Shown in pieces: positions 40,063 through 46,819 of a DNA stretch of 64,000 nucleotides. The DNA is taken from NCBI GenBank assembly GCA_024281055.1, contig JAMXLF010000011.1, positions 1 through 64,000 of the forward strand, written 5' to 3'. Position 1 is the first letter of the stretch. Each line of letters opens with the position of its first letter. Under the pieces are notes generated by a model. The model was not told the origin of the DNA. It saw nothing but the letters and a program-made list of their open reading frames with translations, and ran no database searches. This DNA comes from Geobacteraceae bacterium (lineage in GTDB: Bacteria > Desulfobacterota > Desulfuromonadia > Geobacterales > Geobacteraceae). A program made the position numbers and the translations under genes.

Positions 40063-40878
40063 ATGCTGACTGATGAACAGATCGAACGCTACTCCCGCCA
40101 CATCATGCTCAAGGAGGTCGGGGGAAAGGGGCAGAAGAAGCTCTTCGACGGCAAGGTAATGATGATCGGCGCCGGCGGGCTCGGCTCCCCCATCGCCCTC
40201 TACCTGGCGGCCGCCGGCGTGGGGACAATAGGGATCGCAGATGCAGATGTGGTGGACCTTTCCAACCTGCAGCGGCAGATCGCTCACCACACCCGGGACA
40301 TCGGCACGCCGAAGGTGGAGTCGGCAAAGGCAAAGATGACGGCCATGAACCCGGACGTCACGGTCAATACCTACGAGACATGGGTGAACGCCGCCAACGT
40401 CCGGGAGATCATCGCCGGCTACGATTTCGTCATCGACGGCACCGACAACTTCGCCGCAAAGTTCGTCATCAACGACGCCTGCGTGCTGGCCGGCAAACCC
40501 TATTCCCACGGCGGCATCCTCCAGTTCGACGGCCAGACCATCACCGTACAGCCGGGAGAATCGGCCTGTTACCGCTGCATTTTCCCCACGCCGCCGCCGA
40601 AGGACGCCATTCCCACCTGCTCCCGGGCCGGGGTGATCGGCGTTCTGCCAGGGGTAATCGGGACCATCCAGGCAACGGAGGCTGTAAAGTTCCTCCTGGG
40701 GAAAGGGGAACTCCTCACCGGTAGGCTCCTCACCTACAACGCCCTGCGGATGAAGTTCCGCGAGGTGCCGATCAGGAAAAACCCCAGGTGCCCCATCTGC
40801 GGGGATAACCCGACCATCACCGACCTCGTGGACGAACTGGACGCAATGAATGTCTGCGACATTCAAAATAACAAATAA
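40063..40878 (+). CDS. MoeB/ThiF-family adenylyltransferase (ThiS/CysO-type activator)
   Basis: An E1-like enzyme that adenylates the C-terminal glycine of a ubiquitin-like sulfur carrier. The 271-residue protein has RYSRHIMLKEVGGKGQKKL, the nucleotide site MMIGAGGLGSPIALYLAAAGVG, DNF...Zn-binding CxxC pairs (CYRC, CPIC) and the loop PTCSRAGVIGVLPGVIG. Its position ahead of a JAMM-peptidase remnant and sulfite reductase suggests a role in CysO-like cysteine or thiamine/molybdopterin sulfur transfer. The last residues (DIQNNK) are coded by the heptamer array that begins at the 3' end. Confidence 0.92.
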   Translation: MLTDEQIERYSRHIMLKEVGGKGQKKLFDGKVMMIGAGGLGSPIALYLAAAGVGTIGIADADVVDLSNLQRQIAHHTRDIGTPKVESAKAKMTAMNPDVTVNTYETWVNAANVREIIAGYDFVIDGTDNFAAKFVINDACVLAGKPYSHGGILQFDGQTITVQPGESACYRCIFPTPPPKDAIPTCSRAGVIGVLPGVIGTIQATEAVKFLLGKGELLTGRLLTYNALRMKFREVPIRKNPRCPICGDNPTITDLVDELDAMNVCDIQNNK

Positions 40879-40968
40879 CAAATTCCAAATTCCAAACAAT
40901 TCGAAAATAACCAATTTGGTTGAGATTTAATGCTTGGAATTTGTTTGTAATTTAGTGCTTGAGATTTG
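40864..40968. repeat. Inverted heptamer array 1 (CAAATTC-type)
   Basis: Seven-base units such as ACAAATA, ACAAATT, CCAAATT, CCAAACA run leftward of a perfect 13-base centre AACCAATTTGGTT (40909-40921); units such as TTGAGAT, TTGGAAT and TTGTTTG run out on the other side. The array is AT-rich, provides the moeB-like stop codon, and ends one base before a truncated gene. Confidence 0.75.
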
Positions 40969-40969
40969 A

Positions 40970-41146
40970 GACCATTCCCACCCGGAGAGCCCGGCGCGCC
41001 CCTCGGCGGAGGACATTCGCCTTGCCCTCACCCCCGATGTTTCCTGCGCTATCGTCTCCCTCATCGAACACGACAACCCGGTGCTGAAGTCGTTCCGGAT
41101 CAGTACAGGAACCGTGATGCCGGAAGAGATCGATATCATCCCCTGA
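40970..41146 (+). pseudogene. C-terminal fragment of a JAMM/Mov34 metallopeptidase (Mec-like)
   Basis: The frame reads DHSHPESPARPSAEDIRLAL and continues TPDVSCAIVSLI...VLKSFRISTGTVMPEEIDIIP to a stop. HSHP followed by S and D at the right spacing is the zinc-binding part of the JAMM motif found in bacterial Mec-type peptidases that cleave cysteine from a thiocarboxylated carrier protein. The N-terminal half, including the catalytic glutamate, is missing: a stop codon and the heptamer array stand immediately upstream. MoeB-like and Mec genes are often adjacent, so the array appears to mark the deletion. Confidence 0.75.
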
Positions 41147-41159
41147 CAACAAGCGTAAT

Positions 41160-41246
41160 TATACACCATATTAATGCAGTATATTCATAGATTTTTTCTT
41201 GACTAATATAATGCATTATTTTATTTTTGTTATACACCATTATAAT
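41160..41246 (+). promoter_or_regulatory. Promoter and paired operator motif for the sulfite reductase operon
   Basis: TTGACT (41199-41204), 17 bases and TATTTT (41222-41227) form the promoter. The motif TATACACCATATTAAT (41160-41175) lies upstream, and a second copy TATACACCATTATAAT (41231-41246) lies downstream over the expected start. A third, TGTACACCAATATAGT, sits at 44937 before the cysH promoter. Shared control of sulfur assimilation is inferred. Confidence 0.65.
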
Positions 41247-41266
41247 TCCAGAGCAGAGATCTCACC

Positions 41267-42223
41267 ATGGCGGATGAGAAAAAAAGAACGACCATAGACC
41301 TGAATAACCTCAAGGCCGGCGGCTTCATCAAGGAACGCGGCAAGGACCTCTTCACCGTTCGTCTGCGGGTGCCGGGAGGAAGGATGACTGTTCCCCGCCT
41401 CAAGAAGATCGCTGCCGTGGCCGAAAAGTATGGGGGAGAGTTTGTCCACCTCTCCGTGCGGCAATCCATCGAGTTGGTCAACATCAACTTCAGGGATTTT
41501 GACGCGGTAGCGGCGGAACTGGGCGAAGGGGGCCAGCGGGTCGCCTCCTGCGGGGCGCGAGTCCGGGTCCCCACCGCCTGCGGCGGCTGCGAGTACAACC
41601 CGAACGGCCTGGTGGACACCCAGAAATCGGCCCTGGAAGTGGACGAGAAGCTCTTCGGCACCGAAACTGGCCACCACAAGTTCAAGGTCGGCTTCGCCGG
41701 CTGCCCCTTCGACTGTCCAAAGTCTGCCACCAACGATGTCGGTTTCCAGGGGGCGGTCTGGCCGGAGTTGAACCTGAACGAGTGTATCGGCTGCGGTCTC
41801 TGCATCAAGTCGTGCACCGAGGGAGCCATCGCGGCCGACGCTGACGGCCGGCCGGTCTTTCTCCCGGAGAAGTGCACCTGGTGCGGCGATTGCGTCAAGG
41901 TCTGCCCGACCGAGGCGTGGAAGGCAGCAAAAAGGGGGTACACCGTGCGTATCGGCGGGAAATGGGGGAGACACCCCCTCGTCGGCACCCTGTTCGCCAC
42001 CTTCCTTCCCGAGGACCGGGTGGTGGAATTCATCGCCGCGGTCCTTGCCTGGTACAAGGAAAACGCCGAGGGACTGGGAAGAGTCCGCCTCGGTGATATC
42101 ATTATTAGCAAAGGGACCGATTCACTCCTCTCCCACCTCCGGTCAAGGTTTCCTGAGCAGGTGGAGGAGAAGACCATCCCGCCGCAGGTCATTGACACCC
42201 AGGTGGGAGACGGCATTTTGTAG
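41267..42223 (+). CDS. Small siroheme sulfite (or nitrite) reductase with 2[4Fe-4S] ferredoxin domain
   Basis: The 318-residue protein combines nitrite/sulfite reductase half-domains (FTVRLRVPGGRMTVPRLKKIAAVAEKYGGEFVHLSVRQSIELVNI) with two ferredoxin motifs (CIGCGLCIKSC, CTWCGDCVKVC). The siroheme-cluster cysteines appear as TACGGCEYNPNG and GFAGCPFDC; the first pair is C-X2-C, not the more usual C-X5-C. In this operon it should reduce sulfite to sulfide for cysteine synthesis, with the ferredoxin domain delivering electrons internally. It heads the operon with tusA, an unknown gene and the DASS transporter. Confidence 0.88.
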   Translation: MADEKKRTTIDLNNLKAGGFIKERGKDLFTVRLRVPGGRMTVPRLKKIAAVAEKYGGEFVHLSVRQSIELVNINFRDFDAVAAELGEGGQRVASCGARVRVPTACGGCEYNPNGLVDTQKSALEVDEKLFGTETGHHKFKVGFAGCPFDCPKSATNDVGFQGAVWPELNLNECIGCGLCIKSCTEGAIAADADGRPVFLPEKCTWCGDCVKVCPTEAWKAAKRGYTVRIGGKWGRHPLVGTLFATFLPEDRVVEFIAAVLAWYKENAEGLGRVRLGDIIISKGTDSLLSHLRSRFPEQVEEKTIPPQVIDTQVGDGIL

Positions 42224-42276
42224 GGGCGATCCTTGTGATCGCCCAGATTCAGGGCAAACACAAGGCTTGCCCCTAC
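42220..42276. repeat. GTAGGGGC double-hairpin repeat (sulfite reductase/tusA gap)
   Basis: Bounded by GTAGGGGC and GCCCCTAC, with hairpins GGGCGATC-cttgt-GATCGCCC and GGGCAA-acacaagg-cTTGCCC. The first arm is the reverse complement of the hairpin at 163-183. The first four bases overlap the end of the preceding gene. Confidence 0.85.
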
Positions 42277-42298
42277 CAAGACGAAAACGAGGCAAGAC

Positions 42299-42526
42299 AT
42301 GCATACTGTTGATTTACGGGGCGTCTGCTGCCCTACCAATTTCGTCAAAGCCAAGCTGGCCCTGGAGATGGTCGACGAGGGAACGGTGGTGGAGCTTCTC
42401 CTCAATGACGGCGAGCCGGTAAAGAACGTGCCACGCAGTCTCAAGGGGGAAGGACACAAGCTGCTGGGGTTGAAGCAGGCGGAAGAGGGACACTACGTCC
42501 TCACGATTGAGAAAGTAGGAGAATGA
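42299..42526 (+). CDS. tusA: TusA-family sulfur carrier protein
   Basis: The 75-residue protein starts MHTVDLRGVCCPTNFVKAKLALEMVDEGTVVELLLNDGEPVKNVPRSL, the TusA/SirA fold with the sulfur-carrying cysteine just before Pro. A CCP is present where CPxP is usual. It probably passes persulfide sulfur between enzymes of this operon. It is flanked on both sides by GTAGGGGC repeats. The ribosome site is weak (AGGCAAGAC). Confidence 0.92.
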   Translation: MHTVDLRGVCCPTNFVKAKLALEMVDEGTVVELLLNDGEPVKNVPRSLKGEGHKLLGLKQAEEGHYVLTIEKVGE

Positions 42527-42527
42527 C

Positions 42528-42578
42528 GTAGGGGCGACCCGCCGGGTCGCCCTGGGCGAGGCAACGCCTCGCCCCTAC
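42528..42578. repeat. GTAGGGGC double-hairpin repeat (tusA/42587 gap)
   Basis: Bounded by GTAGGGGC and GCCCCTAC with hairpins GGGCGACCC-gcc-GGGTCGCCC and GGGCGAGG-caa-cGCCTCGCCC. It begins two bases after the tusA stop and ends eight bases before the next ATG. Confidence 0.85.
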
Positions 42579-42586
42579 AGGAACGT

Positions 42587-43393
42587 ATGATCGTCGACCG
42601 CCAGAAACTGCAAGCACTGATCCGCCGCCCCTTCGAGTCGCCGAAGGCGGACGAGCTGCGCCGCGAGGGAAACCTCTTTGTGATCGGCGGCGAGCTCGAT
42701 CCCCAGGAGACCCTGGAGACGGTGTTCGACAGCCATTGCCAGGCACCGGTGGAGTTGATGCTGGTGGCCTTCGGCGGGATCGACAGCTTTCATCGCGGCG
42801 AAGAGATCACTCGGCTTCTCAAGAAGAATTTCCACGTACACCTCATGGGGTGCTTCCACTATCCCGTGCCGTCTCATATCCTGGAGCGGGCGTACGCCGC
42901 GGGGATCGATATCGTCGATATTCCTCTTACCGTCTTCGACTCCGGGCTAGCGAGGGAAAAGGGACTGCACAAGGAAGATCGGATTGCGACGCTGGAAGCG
43001 GCACAGCACATCTTTCCGGCATGGGGAGTGGCTTCGACGCTGACCGTGGGAGATGAAGCATGCTGCTCGACCGTCAGCGGCATCGACATGCTGCTGAAAA
43101 AGGGGATCGTTCCTCTCGCCGCAGTTTCACCACGCGCGGAGCGTTATCCGAGGGAAGAGATCGAAACGGTTTTCCTGCATCTGGCAGAGGGATTTAAAAA
43201 GCGTAAAGTGACCACAAAACCAGTCCTTTCGCTCCTTTCCGCGATCACCCCGCTCGTCCCGGCCAAGGCCGGAGGAGTTCTTAAAGGTTTCATCGATAAG
43301 CTGTACGACCGGCGACTGCTGGCCGCTTCGGACCTGAGACGGTCGCTGCGGATTAAGCAGGTTGAAGAATCCTTCGAATCCGCTGGTCTCTGA
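42587..43393 (+). CDS. Unknown protein in the sulfur assimilation operon (268 aa)
   Basis: The protein begins MIVDRQKLQALIRRPFESPKADELRREGNLFVIGGELDPQETLETVF. Later blocks, HLMGCFHYPVPSHILERAYAAGIDIVDIPL and TVGDEACCSTVSGIDMLLKKGIVPLAAVSPRAERYP, resemble strands of a TIM barrel, loosely like the C-terminal half of radical-SAM or biotin-synthase-like proteins, but no CxxxCxxC is present. A CC pair and another Cys are notable. It sits between tusA and the anion transporter on one transcript, so a role in sulfur handling is likely; I cannot name the reaction. Confidence 0.75.
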   Translation: MIVDRQKLQALIRRPFESPKADELRREGNLFVIGGELDPQETLETVFDSHCQAPVELMLVAFGGIDSFHRGEEITRLLKKNFHVHLMGCFHYPVPSHILERAYAAGIDIVDIPLTVFDSGLAREKGLHKEDRIATLEAAQHIFPAWGVASTLTVGDEACCSTVSGIDMLLKKGIVPLAAVSPRAERYPREEIETVFLHLAEGFKKRKVTTKPVLSLLSAITPLVPAKAGGVLKGFIDKLYDRRLLAASDLRRSLRIKQVEESFESAGL

Positions 43394-43431
43394 TCGGCAG
43401 CTGATGTAAGCGATCCGACAAACGGAAGCAG

Positions 43432-44880
43432 ATGAACGACCATCTCCTCGACAAGCCGCTGAAGATAGACAACCGCCCCATGTGGCTGATCGTCCTGGAC
43501 CGCACGGCGCGCTACCAGGTGATGGCGGGACTGGCAGTCGTGACGGCCATCCTTCTCCGGCTTTCACCGCCGGACGGGCTTTCCGCCGACGGCTATCGCT
43601 CCCTTGTCCTTTTCGGCGCAACCATCGTACTCTGGATCTCGGGGCTTCTCCCCATCGCGGTCACGGCCCTCCTCTCCATGGTGATGCTGCCGCTCCTCGG
43701 CATCATGGACGCCCGCAAGACCTACGCCATGTTCGGCAACGAGGCGGTCTTCTTCATCCTCGGCGCCTTCATCCTGGCGGCGGCGATGACCGGCACGGGA
43801 CTCTCGGCACGGCTCGCCCGCACGATGCTGGCCAGGTTCGGCAGGACCCCGGTGCGGCTGGCGGCAACGGTCTTCCTTCTCTCCGCCCTCCTGTCGTTCG
43901 TCATGAGCGAGCATGCCGTGGCCGCCATGATGTTTCCCGTCGTCGCCGAGATCGCCACTGCTCTCAAGCTGGAGAAAGGAAAGAGCACCTACGGCAAGCT
44001 TCTCTTCATGGCCATCGCCTGGGGATGCATCATCGGCGGGATTGCCACCTTCCTCGGGGGAGCGCGGGCGCCGCTGGCTGCCGGGCTCCTGAGAGAAGCG
44101 ACCGGGCTCCACTTCTCCTTCCCGGAGTGGACCGCCGCCGCCTGCATGATCGTCATTCCCCTCCTGGTGATCGGCTATCCCCTGCTTTTGAAGTTCTTTC
44201 CGCCCGACCTGCGGGAAGTGGAAGAGGGACGAAAGTTCCTCAACCGCAAGCGCCTTGATACAGGCAAGATGGGGTACGACGAGATGCTGACAGCGGCCGT
44301 CATGGTCGGCACCGTGGCCTGCTGGCTCTTCCTCGGGGAGAAGGCGGGGCTCGCCGCCATCGCCATCCTCGGGGCCGCCGTCCTTTTTACCTTCCGGGTC
44401 GTCTCCTGGCAGAAGATCGAGGAGTATGTCAACTGGGGGATCATCCTCATGTATGGTGGCACCATCGCCCTCGCCACGGCGCTGGAAAAGACCGGCGCCG
44501 CCATCTGGGTGGTGAGGAAGGGGCTTGGTGTCTTCCCCCAGTCGCCGCTGGCCGTGATTGCCGTCATCTCCCTGGTGGCCATAGTCCTCACGGAGTGCAT
44601 CAGCCACGCGGCGGTGGTGGCAATCCTGATGCCCGTCGGGATGGGGATGTGCAAGACCCTGGGACTCGATCCGAAGGTCATGACCCTCTCCATCGCGCTC
44701 CCGGCGGGACTCGCCTACTGCCTCCCCATGGGAACCCCAGCCACCGCCATCGCCTATGCCTCGGGATTTCTGAAGAGCCGGGATATCATCGTCTCCGGCG
44801 TCGTGATCATGGCGATCTCGTGGGGACTGTTCCTCCTGTCGGTGCTGTTCGTCTGGCCACTCCTCGGACTGAAAGTCTGA
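43432..44880 (+). CDS. DASS/SLC13-family sodium-anion symporter (probable sulfate importer)
   Basis: The 482-residue protein has about 12 membrane segments, with the DASS features LPIAVTALLSMVMLPLLGIMD, FILGAFILAAAMTGTGLSARLA, LLSFVMSEHAVAAMMFPVV, and the second half LTECISHAAVVAILMPVGMGM...LPAGLAYCLPMGTPATAIAYASGFLK. Family members carry dicarboxylates or sulfate. Because it ends an operon containing sulfite reductase and tusA and precedes cysH, sulfate is the likely substrate. GGAAGCAG precedes the ATG. Confidence 0.9.
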   Translation: MNDHLLDKPLKIDNRPMWLIVLDRTARYQVMAGLAVVTAILLRLSPPDGLSADGYRSLVLFGATIVLWISGLLPIAVTALLSMVMLPLLGIMDARKTYAMFGNEAVFFILGAFILAAAMTGTGLSARLARTMLARFGRTPVRLAATVFLLSALLSFVMSEHAVAAMMFPVVAEIATALKLEKGKSTYGKLLFMAIAWGCIIGGIATFLGGARAPLAAGLLREATGLHFSFPEWTAAACMIVIPLLVIGYPLLLKFFPPDLREVEEGRKFLNRKRLDTGKMGYDEMLTAAVMVGTVACWLFLGEKAGLAAIAILGAAVLFTFRVVSWQKIEEYVNWGIILMYGGTIALATALEKTGAAIWVVRKGLGVFPQSPLAVIAVISLVAIVLTECISHAAVVAILMPVGMGMCKTLGLDPKVMTLSIALPAGLAYCLPMGTPATAIAYASGFLKSRDIIVSGVVIMAISWGLFLLSVLFVWPLLGLKV

Positions 44881-44936
44881 TCCCGCTCTCCCGGAGAAGC
44901 GGATACCAACATCCTGCCACTTTTTCAGACCATTAT

Positions 44937-45004
44937 TGTACACCAATATAGTGTAGTATTTTTCAAAAAAATTTCTTGACTTATTTTGTCAGTAAAGCTA
45001 CATT
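44937..45004 (+). promoter_or_regulatory. cysH promoter with upstream sulfur-regulon motif
   Basis: TTGACT (44976-44981), 17 bases and TACATT (44999-45004) form the promoter. TGTACACCAATATAGT (44937-44952), a relative of the two TATACACCAT motifs before the sulfite reductase gene, lies 23 bases upstream of the -35 box, a position suited to an activator. Confidence 0.65.
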
Positions 45005-45007
45005 TTA

Positions 45008-45057
45008 AACACATCTGTCAGCTATCCAAAAAAACACATCTGTCAGCTATCCAAAAA
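45008..45057. repeat. Perfect 25-base tandem duplication in the cysH leader
   Basis: Two identical, adjacent 25-base units (45008-45032 and 45033-45057), each containing CATCTGTCAGCTATCC, start right after the -10 box. They would be the first 50 bases of the cysH mRNA. Confidence 0.9.
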
Positions 45058-45120
45058 CTACACAAATGCAGAGCTGAACAGCAGTTAAAAAACCAGACCT
45101 GTGCAAAAAAAGGACCGACC

Positions 45121-45810
45121 ATGACCAACACCGCCAGCACCGAACCGACAGACCCCCGAGACATCCTCCGCAGCGGCGTAGTCCGGGCTGCAGGCAAGGT
45201 CGCCCTCGCCTGCTCCTTCTCCGTGGAGGACGTGGTGATCATCGACATGGCGAAGGAACTGGGGCTCCCCATCGGTGTCTTCGCCCTCGACACCGGCCGC
45301 CTCAACGAGGAGACCTACGAGGTTGCGGATGCCATCACCGAACGCTACCGGGTGGCCATCGACTGGCACTTCCCACATCATGAAGCAGTGGAGAGACTTG
45401 AGCGGGAGAAGGGGCTTTTCTCCTTCCGGGAGTCCCTGGAAAACCGTCACGAATGCTGCCACATCCGCAAGGTGGAACCGCTGGGGCGCGCCCTCAAAGG
45501 GCTTGCCGGTTGGATCACCGGGCTGCGTAGGGAGCAGAGCGTGACACGGACGGAGCTGAAAGCGATCGATGTGGACGAATTGAACGGCGGCATATTCAAG
45601 ATCAACCCCCTCCTGGAGTGGACAGAAGCCCAGGTCTGGGAGTACGCCGAAACCCGCCGGATTCCCACCAACAGGCTCCACAAACAGGGATACCCCTCCA
45701 TCGGCTGCGCCCCCTGTACCCGCCCGGTGACGGCCGGCGAACACCCCAGAGCCGGCCGCTGGTGGTGGGAAAATCCGGAGCACAAAGAGTGCGGGCTACA
45801 TCGCCGCTGA
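45121..45810 (+). CDS. cysH: Adenylyl-sulfate (APS) reductase, iron-sulfur type
   Basis: Reduces APS to sulfite. The 229-residue protein from the ATG at 45121 has the PP-loop-type fold (KVALACSFSVEDVVIIDMAKE, FALDTGRLNEETYEVAD) and the four cluster cysteines ECCHIRK and GCAPCTRPV, which distinguish [4Fe-4S] APS reductases from PAPS enzymes. The catalytic cysteine lies in the C-terminal ECGLHRR. AAAGGACC is the ribosome site; the frame extends upstream through the tandem duplication but without a start signal. cysD and cysN follow. Confidence 0.95.
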   Translation: MTNTASTEPTDPRDILRSGVVRAAGKVALACSFSVEDVVIIDMAKELGLPIGVFALDTGRLNEETYEVADAITERYRVAIDWHFPHHEAVERLEREKGLFSFRESLENRHECCHIRKVEPLGRALKGLAGWITGLRREQSVTRTELKAIDVDELNGGIFKINPLLEWTEAQVWEYAETRRIPTNRLHKQGYPSIGCAPCTRPVTAGEHPRAGRWWWENPEHKECGLHRR

Positions 45811-45820
45811 CGCGGCGAAA

Positions 45821-45890
45821 GGATGAAGGTTGAATTATGAATTATGAAAAGGGGTTAGTTTCATCCTTCATCCTTCATAATTCATCCTTC
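45821..45890. repeat. Inverted heptamer array 2 (GGATGAA/TTATGAA-type)
   Basis: GGATGAA GGTTGAA then two TTATGAA units (45821-45848), an 11-base spacer, then TTCATCC twice, TTCATAA, TTCATCC (45860-45887). All units share NNNTGAA on one strand. It begins 11 bases after the cysH stop and ends just before the cysD ribosome site. Confidence 0.85.
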
Positions 45891-45913
45891 GGTTGTTCAC
45901 GGAGAACCGATAT

Positions 45914-46819
45914 ATGAGCGAAACGTTGACCCACCTGCAACAGCTCGAAGCTGAGAGCATCCACATCATCCGCGAAGTGGTGGCCGAATTCGCCAACCCG
46001 GTGATGCTTTACTCCATCGGCAAGGATTCGGCGATCATGCTCCACCTGGCGCGCAAGGCGTTCTACCCGGCACCGCCGCCGTTTCCGCTTCTGCACGTCG
46101 ACACGACCTGGAAATTCCGTGAGATGATCGCATTCCGCGACAGAATGGCGAAAGAATGCGGTCTCGACCTGATCGTGCACGTCAACGAGGAGGGGGTGAG
46201 CAAGGGGATTTCCCCCTTCACCCATGGCTCGGCGCTCTACACCGACGTCATGAAGACCGAGGGGCTGAAGCAGGCCCTGGACAAGTATAGGTTCGACGCG
46301 GCCTTCGGCGGGGCCCGCCGGGACGAGGAAAAATCCCGGGCCAAGGAGCGGATATTCTCCTTCCGCAGCGCCAACCACCGCTGGGACCCCAAGAACCAGC
46401 GCCCGGAGCTCTGGAACCTCTACAACACCCGGATCAAGCCGGGGGAGAGCATCCGGGTCTTCCCCCTCTCCAACTGGACCGAGCTGGACGTCTGGCAGTA
46501 CATCCACCTGGAGAACATTCCCATCGTGCCGCTCTACTATGCCGCCGTGCGGCCGGTGGTGGAGCGGGACGGCATGCTGATCATGGTGGACGACGAGCGC
46601 CTGGAGCTCAAACCGGGCGAGAAGGTGGAGTACAAGTCGGTCCGCTTCCGCACCCTCGGGTGCTATCCCCTCACCGGTGCCGTGGAGTCGACCGCTGACA
46701 CCCTGCCGCAGATCATCCAGGAGATGCTCCTCACCCGCACGTCGGAGCGCCAGGGACGCCTGATCGATCATGACCAGGCCGGTTCAATGGAAAAGAAGAA
46801 ACAAGAGGGCTATTTCTGA
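45914..46819 (+). CDS. cysD: Sulfate adenylyltransferase subunit 2
   Basis: The catalytic PP-loop subunit of ATP sulfurylase, activating sulfate to APS. The 301-residue product starts [52 protein letters not shown], with the pyrophosphatase loop SIGKDS, and has [21 protein letters not shown] and [16 protein letters not shown]. The ATG at 45914 follows GGAGAACCG. It shares one base with cysN. Confidence 0.97.
   Translation: MSETLTHLQQLEAESIHIIREVVAEFANPVMLYSIGKDSAIMLHLARKAFYPAPPPFPLLHVDTTWKFREMIAFRDRMAKECGLDLIVHVNEEGVSKGISPFTHGSALYTDVMKTEGLKQALDKYRFDAAFGGARRDEEKSRAKERIFSFRSANHRWDPKNQRPELWNLYNTRIKPGESIRVFPLSNWTELDVWQYIHLENIPIVPLYYAAVRPVVERDGMLIMVDDERLELKPGEKVEYKSVRFRTLGCYPLTGAVESTADTLPQIIQEMLLTRTSERQGRLIDHDQAGSMEKKKQEGYF

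Noticed and set aside
38983-40914. A 643-codon minus-strand frame covering rpoH and the MoeB-like gene
   Set aside because: It crosses a promoter, a CIRCE site and a terminator and mirrors two clear genes; translated sequence has no family features.
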